DNA of 32,475 bases. It comes from Cudoniella acicularis. Taxonomy: Eukaryota; Ascomycota; Leotiomycetes; Helotiales; Helotiaceae. How positions within the stretch are numbered: the first letter of the stretch is position 1; each line of letters opens with the position of its first letter. Positions 8,940 through 19,066 of this stretch are shown here, piece after piece. Under the pieces are notes generated by a model. The model worked only from the letters and a program-made list of their open reading frames with translations. It made no database searches and was not told where the DNA came from. The stretch lies in the NCBI GenBank assembly GCA_013054445.1, contig JAAMPI010000553.1, positions 1-32,475 on the forward strand. The letters are read 5' to 3'. The position numbers and the translations under genes are program-made.

Positions 8940-11381
8940 CTTGGCTTTTGTGTATTGGACTTCACCACGACTGCGAGAGTCGCCTTATGTGTAGACGTCG
9001 AGCGTCGAGTTGCAGGCGGAACGTTCAAATCCTCTGATCACGAGAAAAGGGGAGGTGGCATGCCAAACGTGAGGTTGTAAATCTCGAGATCACCGAACAA
9101 CCGGAATGGATTGTTAGTGGCACTCCTTCAGGCAACCTGAGTCGAGTAGCTGACTCGGCCTAAGGCCGAAATAATTGTTCAGCGCATGGAAGCTTAAATC
9201 TTGAAGTCAGCTACCTAAAAATAGGAGCTTGCGCCTTGCGGCCCCTAGTATTTTGGTAAATCAACCAAGGACAATTAGGATCACGTTAGATTTACGAAGT
9301 ACAGGGTTTATGTGGGCTGCGCTTCGTCAAGCCTAAGATTTTATTCGTTGAGCAGGTCCTTCAGGACAGATATCGGCGAAGTAGGTCTCAAACCCCGCAG
9401 TAGTTTCAAGCAGGAATACCTGCGTTACCGCCCACGCTTTCGGTGACATGCACAGCGTAGGGTTAAGCAAGGGCGTTGTGTGGTGGGATAATCCAGAATA
9501 CCACAGGTCCACAGTACTCGTATCATCAGCTTGAGCTGAAAAGCCATGCTCTTCAGCAACAATGCCGCTTTTAATGTACAGTACTCTACAGGGCAAAGCC
9601 TCCCGAGGTCGATAGACTTTAGCTCCAGCCTAGAAGTTCGCTCCCGTAGATAGATTGCGTATGCTTCTAGAATCTAAAATTTCATTTCAGTGCTGCAAAT
9701 GCACTTCCGCCGCTCGCGAAGCGAGATTCAGGGGCATGATCAGCCGGTGAAGAAAGGGGGAGTTTGTACGCTGTGCCACGGTAAGGTTCTGCGAGGACCC
9801 GAAGGATGAAGTGCGACAAACGGTAAAGATTTCCCACTTATGCAGTGCTGTCCTACGTAGCGTGCATATAACTTTGTAAAACAGGAATGATTTGCAGTTA
9901 ATTAATACTCTCAAAATGATCTTCGCCAGGCAATTTGCAACCTGCCACTCCTGGTAGTTGATCCAACTTCACCCAACCCTCAAAAAGCGGTTCAAAGCGG
10001 TAACGTTGCTTGAAAGATAGCTCAAAATTTATTAAGTCTCCCTCTCGGTCTTCCGTGGGGTCTCTTCATACCGGCCAACTGCGCAATCTTCCCCGGTACT
10101 GTACCTACTGCACGATTCGTACAGTGCGGAGTGCGAGTCGTTCCTCGTTCTGTCAGTTATCTCTAATAGTCTACCGTACTGTCAGCGGTTATCGTTTTCA
10201 GCGCCGCTAAGAATATTGATTTAAAGTTATCGGAGGCGTTCACCAAAAACAGGCATTAATCACCTCGGAAAAATCATGTGCGTATCATTCCTCGGTGTGT
10301 TTGTAGTATGACGTACCCGGATCATCCAGCAGGGATTCGGATGTGGCAGCGGACCGACCATTCAATTTCTCAAACCGGGTTGCCATTTACTCGTCATTTC
10401 CACAAGACGACAACCCACGTTGTTTTCAAGACGACTCGGCGACTGAGCGACCGCTTGGAACTCTCACCCAAGTCTATGCAAACGTGGGTTTAGCAACTTG
10501 CGCCGCAAATGGCCACAAAACTCCAGGGGCGTTGGGACAACAGTGACCTTCAAAGAGTCTGATGTGCAGAACCCCTCCTCACCCCTCCCCTGAGCTCTGG
10601 GGACTGTGGATGCGAACTGTGGACCGTGGTTAATGACACTGGAGTCCAATGACTGGACACCTGCAGCTTTTCTGTTGTACGCGTTGTCAAAACGTCACTC
10701 GAACGTGGCCATTCCTCTGATCTCTCCAAGGTCCCTTGCGTTGGGCCTATGAATGATTGCTATCTGAAACGTTTCCATCGGATGAGGACCCACTTCAGCC
10801 TCAGCTTTCAATATCTGTATCTGAAGTGTTAGAAACGAAGTCAAAAATTGGACGAAAGATGCGTCTGCTTTGGTCCATATTTGGGTCTGTTCCGATGCCA
10901 CCAACAATCCAACTAACAATCCTAGACGCCAACTGACTACCTACCTGCGTGCAAGGCGTGATGCTCGATCGGTGCATTCTTTTTTCCTTATTTCTTTCGT
11001 CACATGTTTCCTTTTGAGCTGAAGCTAAACCCTCATTTCGTCCACCAGTAGAGTTAGTTCTGAGACATCCTAAGCCGATCTAGCCAGGGCCGGCTCCTCA
11101 CATGCGACAGGACTTTTCCATTTTTATCTGAAATTCGATCAATCCGATTCATGTGGCTTTTTCACTCCCTTTCCGTGCTCAGCTTGACATAGCGATTTGC
11201 AATTTTCGACGTCGTCGTTGCCATAGATTATTCAACATTTGCAGGTTGAAGGGTTCGAATTTTCAAGGCAGACTGAGGGGAAAGTATTGGATTGGATGGT
11301 GGAAACGACACCCCTTACGCATTTCGAACACGAATATACTACGAACGAGGGACGGTAGCTCTACAAAGAGAGCCGGTGATC
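8940..11381. other. Long divergent upstream region between two DUF5672 genes
   Basis: There are 2.4 kb without a supportable gene between divergent DUF5672 copies 1 and 2. The open frames at 9333-9596, 9687-9914, 10010-10210 and 10695-10919 lack motifs, and none joins convincingly through splice sites. The stretch contains a CGG-N7-CCG palindrome (listed) and a small hairpin around 9711-9723. A GTTCAAATCC string near 9023 has no tRNA stems around it. Confidence 0.55.
9155..9169. promoter_or_regulatory. Perfect palindrome containing CGG-N7-CCG
   Basis: TCGGCCT-A-AGGCCGA is a perfect 7-bp-arm inverted repeat about 216 bp upstream of the ATG of DUF5672 copy 1 and within the divergent region shared with copy 2. 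Inverted CGG triplets with fixed spacing are the standard target form of fungal Zn2Cys6 binuclear-cluster regulators. That a regulator binds here is inference. Confidence 0.35.
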
Positions 11382-12464
11382 ATGGCGATGCTCTCGTCGC
11401 TCGAAGAGCGCCGTCGCAAGTCTCGGAACATCCTCCTTACAGCATTTATTCTTCTCATTGTCCTTTGGGTTTTCAAACTCTCATATCCCCAATACTCGAT
11501 TGTTCGCGCATACACAGACAGCGCCTCAGCCCCGGCTGCCATTACCGCTCCGAAACAAGAGGAAGAGGATAATGTGAGCCCTGGAAGGCAATACAAGTCA
11601 AGGCCGAACGCGGATCTTTCACTTATAAGTGATGTTTTTAACGGCACAATCACAAATAAAGCCGCCGTCATAATCGAAACAAGATTTCGTACCAACCTCA
11701 TTCCCTTAATTCTCCATTTCGGCAGTGTACTTGGTCCAAGCTGGCCTATTATCATCTACACTTCTGTCGAGGCGATAGGATTGTTCGCCGCATCTTCGGC
11801 CCTCGCTCGATATATAAAATCTGGTACGGTGGAAGTAAGGATTCTGCCGCAAACGGTGCTTTTCACCAACTCGGATTCCGTGAATGAATTTATGACCACG
11901 TCGTGGTTGTGGGAGAATTTGGCCCCTGCGGAGCACATATTACTGTTCCAAAGTGACAGTATGCTCTGCGCCAATGCTGCAAGGAGTGTGGATGACTTTT
12001 TCAAATATGATTTCGTTGGAGCGCCAATCGCGACCGACTTAGGCAAGGGATACAATGGAGGCTTGAGCTTGCGAAAGAGGAGCAGCATTTTACGAGTCTT
12101 GGAAGAGTGGGATTGGGAGACAACAAAGGGGGAGGATGATCGATTTGAAGATCAGTGGTATTACAATAGGTTTGTGAAGCCCTGTGCGCTGAGGAGAATT
12201 TACATTTTTCTGACTTGGGAATATTGCAGATTAGTTAAGTTACAAAGGACGGAATCGTCGGAAGGCATTGAGCCAGAGGCAGAAGGAGCTATCAATCTAC
12301 CTAGTATGGAGGTTGCGCGAACATTTAGTGTGGAAACAATCGACTATCCACATCCCTTGGGAGTGCACCAGGTTCACAGGTGGCTGAAAACGCAGATGGT
12401 CAGTTTGGACGAGTGGTGTCCCGAGTATAAGCTGTGTAGCAAGGATCATATTGTTGATACGTGA
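11382..12464 (+). CDS. DUF5672 family type II membrane protein, putative glycosyltransferase (copy 2, divergent)
   Basis: Exons 11382..12169 and 12230..12464 give 340 aa. The open frame runs upstream to 11292, but only through a TTG. The first ATGs are 11382 and 11388, and 11382 places a short Arg-rich cytosolic tail before a membrane anchor (residues 17-33, ILLTAFILLIVLWVFKL). DUF5672 signatures are AVIIETR (95-101), FQSDSMLCANA (189-199), YDFVGAP (209-215), YNGGLSLRKRS (224-234), EDQW (256-259), PLGVHQ (305-310) and WCPE (325-328). The 60-nt intron 12170..12229 has a CTGAC branch site and GCAG acceptor. It is a multiple of three and has no in-frame stop, so an unspliced form would simply be 20 residues longer; splicing restores alignment with the paralogs. 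It lacks the VVPPDWRF motif (GPSWPIIIY instead) and is the most distant of the three copies. Confidence 0.83.
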   Translation: MAMLSSLEERRRKSRNILLTAFILLIVLWVFKLSYPQYSIVRAYTDSASAPAAITAPKQEEEDNVSPGRQYKSRPNADLSLISDVFNGTITNKAAVIIETRFRTNLIPLILHFGSVLGPSWPIIIYTSVEAIGLFAASSALARYIKSGTVEVRILPQTVLFTNSDSVNEFMTTSWLWENLAPAEHILLFQSDSMLCANAARSVDDFFKYDFVGAPIATDLGKGYNGGLSLRKRSSILRVLEEWDWETTKGEDDRFEDQWYYNRFVKPCALRRIYIFLTWEYCRLVKLQRTESSEGIEPEAEGAINLPSMEVARTFSVETIDYPHPLGVHQVHRWLKTQMVSLDEWCPEYKLCSKDHIVDT

Positions 12465-14477
12465 AGGAGTTTATTATGTTTATCTGTAGAGTTGGCTGGG
12501 TATGGAGTTTTGCGGAGATAGCGATACATGTGAATGGAGTTTGGGAGATGGCATGGCTTCGTTTGTTTTGATAAATAGAGACACTCCTTGTACAAACATG
12601 TATGTAACGTTGAGCCCGTACGTAAGAGAAGCGCTGGTGTCATGGAGTAGTGTGGATCTGCCAAGACCGGGATCTTCGAAACATTTCCTCAAAATATTTG
12701 ATATCAAAACCTTTGGATGATTAAACAATACTTAGCTACAATATTCCATTGTGCAGTAAGGATAATTTTTTTTTTACTTGATTGGGGTTTTGCTGGGCGC
12801 CAAGCTCCCTATCCAAGGTACTTAGCAGTGTTAAGGATATGTCACAGTAAAGCAAACTAACTCAGCTTTATTGAGAGGGAGTTACGAAAGCACGTTTTTC
12901 ACATTGAGAACAGGCTAAGAAATGCGATAATTGTGAGTGGCTATCCTACTGTAAGGCCTTCAATAACATCCCCGGCTCTCAAAAAAAAAACTGAAGGAAG
13001 TAACACTCGTTTCAAGCTCTTCTTTAAGCTATCTCTTTCTTCCAGCCCATCCGGCACTCTGTTTTAAGAGACCATTTTCAACGCCATCTGTTCTTACTCG
13101 AAATTCCTTTTGTCATCACCACATCTTATCAAGAACCACTTTTGAGATGTTGAAGTCTCAAATACCCCTATTTACACGATCCTAGGCTCGGACTTGCGCC
13201 TTGGCATGTCTTTCGGGCCAAAATATGCAATCATCGAAAGTATGTATCAAGAGGAAAAGAAGCAGCTGAAAGACACCTTGAAACTTGGAAATAAATCTGA
13301 AATGCGAAGGAGAAACCTCCTTAGATATCAACAACTCAGCCGCAGTAGCGATCTGGACTTGTTTTCTTGAGTCTAGTGACTAAGAAAAGAAAGAAGCAAG
13401 AAAAGAAGCAAAAAGCTGTGTCGGGAAAGGAAGTTTTGCAACGGAAAAAACACCTTTCAAACACACAAACACACTCGAAAGGACACTGTCTCTTTTGCAA
13501 GCGAGAAATGCAATTGTTGTCTTTTGATAAGGGGTTGAGAAGTGTAATCAAGACTCTACCCCTTAACGCTGTGAAGCGGGCGGAATGGGTCGTCTCGGTC
13601 GTGGCTTGCGCTCAATTAGTTGTAGCTGTGACTACGTGGAGTTGTGGATGAGCAATTCCAACGCGTTCCCGAATCACGCCAGAAAGGCGTCGTAGACTCC
13701 TTCGGTGACGAACTAGGCGTATTTCTACCAAGCACAGCGGGGTGTGTCTAGCATAGGAGATTTACCGTAAAAACGCTATTCGGACACGCCGCTTTATGGG
13801 TTCCCCCGGCCCTTTGAAGGAGTAATTCTCTTACCCACGTTCCCAGCTTTGCAAGGTGTGGCCACTCACTGCTGTTAATCGCGACTCAATAATCTCCATG
13901 CAGGGCTTGGAGCCTGCTAACAACAGCCAGGTGGCCTTCTGAGCCTCCGATCGCTGCCCAAATTAGCGGGCGACCCACTGAACTGACATGGCACACAGAC
14001 CCATTCGCAGCAGTCACCAGTGAATCGGGCTGCTCACGGACACGCCCCTATCTGCAGACTCGAATTATTTACCTGGTGCTCATCACCGGCCTCCGTACCG
14101 TCTAATAAGCTGCATTTTTCATCTTACGAGCCTAGAGAACTCAGCCTGCGCGAACCCGGCACCACGACCGAACTTTCCTCTCGCCTAGCCTTGGCCTGTC
14201 TGTGCTAGGAATTACAGGGCCGTTTGGATTCTTTTCTTGGGCCTTGTTCACGCAGCTTGTTCGCCATCCTCCGCAGCACATGTCCATCAAACAAAGCATC
14301 GCATTATTGTGCCTCGATCATTAACGACACTATGCTCCTTCTCCCTCACCCACACATCAATTCGAGACTTTAGATTTACTTTGTACCCTTTCTCACCAAC
14401 TGGTACTCGCTGATTATCTACTGCGCACATCGAACCCCCCCGGATTCCGTGAGAACGGCCCTCGGCCACTGCGCAAC
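12465..14477. other. Gene-free stretch upstream of DUF5672 copy 3
   Basis: No supportable gene in 2.0 kb. Small open frames at 12502-12720 and 13367-13651 show no motifs; the latter begins with a Lys-rich run that comes from an A-rich tract. A CGGATTCCG inverted repeat lies at 14441-14449, 29 bp before the ATG of the next gene, probably in its 5' UTR. Confidence 0.55.
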
Positions 14478-15665
14478 ATGACTACCTTCGCCGTGACCGA
14501 GCCCAACAGCTCTTTAGGAAATTCAATATTCATGATAAACAGGACGAGGATACTCTTGCTTGTGTCCCTCATCGCAACGTGAGTTTTCCAAATCGAAATG
14601 GAGAAAAGGGGAAGGGAGGCTGACGCGTAAGCATTTCAGATGGACCATCGCCGCCCTCGTCCCCCATTACAAGGAGACTGTGAAAGGAATCGCGAAGGAC
14701 ACATACAATGATGCTATTGAGCATCTACCCGCGGTTAAGGTGGACTGGCATCCAAAATACGATCCGAAATCGCAATATAATTCTTCAAAGGTTGCCCTCT
14801 TGATTGAGGGTCGCCCACTCCCTCACCTCGTTCCTCAGCTCCTCCATATGATTTCGGTGGTTCCTCCGGATTGGAGATTCCTGTTCATTGGAACCAACAA
14901 AAGTGTTATTAGCATCTCGAGAAGTTTTGCAACACAATATCAAGAAGCAAACGGCAAATTGGATATGCTTGTTTTACCAAAACCCTGGAAAGTTGACAGC
15001 AAGGAGGATGTTTACCGACTTCTCACCGATATGCGGTTCTACGAACGTTACCTCCCGGGCGTAGAATGGTTACTTAAATTCGAGTCGGATAGCATCATGT
15101 GTGCCAATTCCGGCGATTCAGTCGACGATTGGTTACATTATGATTGGGCCGGTGCCCCCAGGTTAGCCCCTAGTTTTTTTTTTCAAATCCCCGTGTTAGC
15201 ACCCCGCGTCTAACTGCTAATAGAACCGCAACGGATAGTTTTGCGGGCAATGGCGGACTTTCTTTGCGAAGATTATCGGCTGTGAAGAGAATTTTGAGTT
15301 TTCAGTCAAGATACAACGACACGGAGCCCGAAGACGAATGGTTTGGAAGGCGCATGACTGCCGTTCCCGGGGCAAAGGTCGCAAGTGGAGGGGACGAGGA
15401 CCATTTCGCAGTCGAGAATGTTTGGCACGAAAAGCCCCTCGGATATCATGTCCGAGATGGGGGAACCAATCTTCATGATGACGTATGGAAGGATCCCGCA
15501 AAGCGGAAGAAGAATTTCGACTACTGCCCCGAGTTAGCCATCATCATGCCGATGAAGCTGGAGCGAGAACGCTGCGACGGCGATAACAAACAAGGCGAGA
15601 TCATCAACGAGGAAGAAGAAGCGAAGAAAAAAGAGGAAGAGAAGAAGAAAAAGCCATCTAGGTGA
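14478..15665 (+). CDS. DUF5672 family type II membrane protein, putative glycosyltransferase (copy 3)
   Basis: Exons 14478..14578, 14640..15161 and 15224..15665 encode 354 aa, with introns of 61 nt (CTGAC branch) and 62 nt (CTAAC branch). The first intron splits the membrane anchor (about residues 25-41, ILLLVSLIATWTIAALV), the same place as in copy 1, which supports common descent. Family signatures are SKVALLIEGRPLP (83-95), VVPPDWRFLF (108-117), FESDSIMCANS (181-191), YDWAGAP (201-207), GNGGLSLRR (216-224), TEPEDEW (241-247), PLGYH (279-283) and YCPE (308-311). The C-terminus (about 335-354) is a low-complexity Glu/Lys stretch missing in the other copies. No DUF5672 member has a reaction that I can name. 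The topology and acidic motif after a hydrophobic strand suggest a lumenal sugar-transfer enzyme. The gene faces the alpha-galactosidase gene tail to tail. Confidence 0.87.
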
Positions 15666-17336
15666 CGAACGTGATATTAGGATGACGGGGGATGAGAAAA
15701 CTTTCTATTGGAGACGAGACCCTTTTTTTTTAGAATTTGGTTTGTGTATAATTGTACGTTTAGCGTCTTTTGCCCTACTACCACTTGCATTGGAGATAGG
15801 TCGGATACACCTGGGGGTTGGATATTTAAGTTGGGCGTATGGGGCGTCTTTACTGGTTTTCACTGTATGTATGATGGGCATACATATATATATGGATGGA
15901 TAAAATACACATTCACATCACATTTAAATCTGCTCTTTGACGAATTTTGAATTTCCTACTTTTGTGTCCTCTAGTTGAGATATTGTTACAGTTATCCGTT
16001 CTTTCATGCCATTTCTCGTGCTCAAGATTTATTTTCTGATCAAGGTATCATTCAGGAGGTTTATCGAGTTATTTATATATGAATGGTCTTTATCCGCTTT
16101 TCCAGCTGGAATTTCTGTTTGCTCTCCATTTCCAGTTCTCTACAAGTACAAGTACCTTCCTTCATGCTACACGCAGATACAAAGACTTCAAGAGCAAAGA
16201 AACTGGTTCCAACCTTTGACCAACTCTCTCTTCCAATCCACTTTTTACCAGCACCTAAATCCCTTAAGTATAAGAACGGCTTAAAACCATAGGGCCTTAC
16301 TTATATAAGAGGAAGCACACCTCCAGCTAGAATTGAAAAATATATATGTAAAGACCACCAAAGACTCTCCGGTCTTGTTCCATAATTCTTCAGGAACTGG
16401 GTAGTTTTTTTTTTTATTGGCGAGAGGAAATAATCTTACATTACATTAATTGATCCTACCATCCTGGTGTCGTAATAGTGTATGCGGGCTTGGCACTTAA
16501 AATAAAAGGCAATAAATAGTTAGCTCAAGGCTTTTGGAATATAGTAAGAAGGTGGAGTCGAAGGAAAGAGGATAAGGGCTTGCTTGTTTGTTTATTTATT
16601 TAATTTTTAATTTGTTTGTTTGTTTGCGGTAGGGAGGTAGGTGAGTTATATGGTAGAGAAGCCTTACGGGATAGTAGTAGTTACGCGTCGAGCGGAGTAG
16701 AATATTCAGTTGTCTTTTCCGTGTGGGTGTGGGGTGGAATGCTGTTGGATTTGGGTTTTCGGTGTCTTTGTTTCGTGGTATTTTCTTGGATTTGTCGGTC
16801 TGCCCTTACAAAGAATTTTGGAAGGATATAGTTGTCTTTTTGGTTGCGGGTGGGGGAGTATTTTTTGGGTGCATTCATTATTTTGTAATGTGTTACTGCT
16901 ATTATATGTTTTATACCACTCCTCTCTGTCTTTCGCTTTCTCTCTTTCTCAATTTATCTGTATAATATATTCTTCTTTAATATAGCGGCTCTCCTGATCC
17001 CTCTCGTGGAGTCTTTCTCCTCATATTTCTCTCCCTCTTTCGCCCCCTTCTCTTCGGCTTCCTGCCTCTCACTAATTTAACCAAACTGTCCCTTTCTCAA
17101 CCGCAATCCAATGTTCCAAACATTCCTGTCCTCTCCTTCTTCTATACCCCCATCCCTCAAACTAGAGTACCACCCAACAAGCCATCAAACCCAATAGACA
17201 TACAAACATCACAGAAACGATAATATCTTCAATTTACAGATGTATTGAATTACTATTTTTGGTTTTGATTTTAGAGAAAGAATGAAGACAACCTCAATGC
17301 GCTTTAATTCTACTAACCACATCACTTCACTTCACA
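15666..17336. other. Gene-free, pyrimidine- and A/T-rich stretch between convergent genes
   Basis: It holds the 3' flanks of DUF5672 copy 3 and of the alpha-galactosidase gene. There is a TTTG/TTTA tetranucleotide tract near 16584-16626 and a long C/T-rich tract at about 16915-17110 on the plus strand. Open frames here (for example 16710-16985) translate to low-complexity hydrophobic peptides caused by base composition. Confidence 0.6.
16584..16626. repeat. TTTG/TTTA tetranucleotide microsatellite
   Basis: Runs of TTTG and TTTA units are interrupted by ATTTTTAA in the middle. This is a simple-sequence repeat in intergenic DNA with no evident function. Confidence 0.75.
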
Positions 17337-19066
17337 TCACAACTCATCCCTCTTCCTCAAGCTCCCCGTCGGCAGAGCCCTCAACCTAAACAACGCTGCA
17401 CCATGGGGATCTACAGTCGCAGTAATCGTCCCCAGAGCCTGTACCGTCGTCGTCACATTCCCCAACAACAGCGTACTATTTGCCGCCAAGCCCTCCTTGT
17501 AACTCATCGCCGTGCTATTATACCTACCACTTCCCACAGTCGTGGCGTTATACCCCGCGGTTGCATTACCCGTCGCGGAAGACGCGGCGATGATGGAGGC
17601 TGCTTCATCCGAAGACATGCGGTTTGCCCAGAGATCGCGCACTTCCCAGGACATTTGCGCTTGGGGCGCTGTGCCCACGGGTCCGCTGTCGACAAAGATA
17701 TTCGCGAGCGTAGCGTTCATTACCGTTGTGGCATCGTTGCCGTTGACGAGCAGGACGACCATATCGCTATAGGTGCCGCCGGTTGTGGAGGCGAGGTTTC
17801 CAGACCACATTTGGATGGAGGCTCGGCCGTTAGCATCGGTGCCATTGGTGTTGTAGATCCAGCGTCTGGCTGCGGAGCTGCCGCTTGGGTCTTGGTTCAC
17901 TGCTATGACAGCTGTGTTGGAGAGGATGGCGAGGTCTGCTGGGGCGATGGTTCGGATGTCGTTTCCCATGATTAGAGGACTCTTTGCTACGGCCCCTTTT
18001 CTAGCTGTTAGATATTTATATTCTTTCAAGGGGGGTAGGTGCACTTACACATGCTGAAATGAGCAACGTATTCGGCGTCTGTCATTGCCCCGTTCCCAAC
18101 TTCCAACATATCGAGATCGTTCCAGCCTCCTGGTTGGGCTTTAGAAACGATAAACGAGGCCTTGTTCATGATGTTTGTTACACTGCAATGGAAACCCGGG
18201 AGACCGCAATTCCAAGCGTCGGGCCCATCACTGTTGCTTTTCAGTTTTGGTTTAAAGCAGAATTGCAAGGGAGAATACGTACCAAGGACACCTCGCATCT
18301 GCCATATCAAAAGAGTCAAAGACATCTCCAGAGATTCTCCAGCTGTTAGCAATGGTAGATCCCCAATTCCAAGGATAATCTTCTCCCCAATTGCACAGCG
18401 AGTAAAGAATAGGTCTTCCGGTAGCATTGAGCGCATTTCCCATAGTCCGATATCTGCACACAAGTCAGATTGAAACCGCCTCGTAAAATAGCAGAAACAC
18501 ATACCGTGCAGAACTCAATTGCTGATTCCCAGCATAACCCTCATTAAAACAATTATCATACTTAAGATAATCCACGCCCCACCCAGCAAAAGTGTTGGCA
18601 TCCACAGTTTCATAGCCCAAACTTCCAGCGTACCCACCACAGGTATATTTCCCCGCATCACTATACATGCCAAACCCCAAACCAAGAGCATGAAGATTAT
18701 CTGCCACTGCAGCCATGCCACGAGGGAATTTCTCAGGATCGGCAATGAGGCTGTTGTTGTTCGAGGCATTGCGGCCAACGCTCCAGCAATCGTCGAGAAT
18801 TACATAGTGGTATCCGAGGTCTTTCAGTCCATAGTCAACGATGAGCTGTGCTGTTTGGAGGAGTAATTCTTCGGAGACATCGCAGCCGAAAGCATTCCAA
18901 TTGTCCCCTGTGGATTGTATTAGTTGAGATTTAGAACAGAAATAATGTGGAACTTACAGCCCATCTGGGGAGTAATAGCTAAACCATTGTCCACAGCATT
19001 TACTCCAATTGAAAACAATGCCGCCGTGACAGCAGCGACAAAACTTACTTCCTTGAAAGATACCAT
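17337..19066 (-). CDS. Secreted alpha-galactosidase, glycoside hydrolase family 27
   Basis: Exons 19066..18958, 18907..18505, 18453..18283, 18230..18049 and 17995..17337 encode 507 aa; all four introns are 50-53 nt. A signal peptide covers about residues 1-24 (cleavage near VNA/VD). GH27 landmarks follow: [14 protein letters not shown] (32-45), YVILDDCW (71-78), [15 protein letters not shown] (112-126), the nucleophile Asp154 in YLKYDNC, the acid/base Asp214 in [21 protein letters not shown] (226-240) and [17 protein letters not shown]. The C-terminal part has several N-x-S/T sites. The enzyme releases terminal alpha-galactose from oligosaccharides and galactomannans outside the cell. The last exon's acceptor was chosen because it restores the family's HFSMW; a nearer AG creates a stop. 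Oddly, the protein ends KRDEL, which looks like an ER-retrieval signal directly after a dibasic site. Confidence 0.95.

Noticed and set aside
9023..9032. tRNA-like B box GTTCAAATCC
   Set aside because: Flanking bases cannot form a T-arm stem, and no A box or acceptor stem fits at the right distance.
9333..9596. Possible 87-aa minus-strand gene between DUF5672 copies
   Set aside because: Considered as a gene or transposon remnant, but no family motif, terminal repeats or flanking exons were found.
11292..11381. N-terminal extension of DUF5672 copy 2
   Set aside because: The upstream part of the open frame starts with TTG, not ATG; the first ATG at 11382 places the membrane anchor as in the paralogs.
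17403..17975. 190-codon plus-strand open frame
   Set aside because: It is antisense to the last exon of the alpha-galactosidase gene and follows from its codon bias; the peptide is Arg/His/Gly-rich without motifs.
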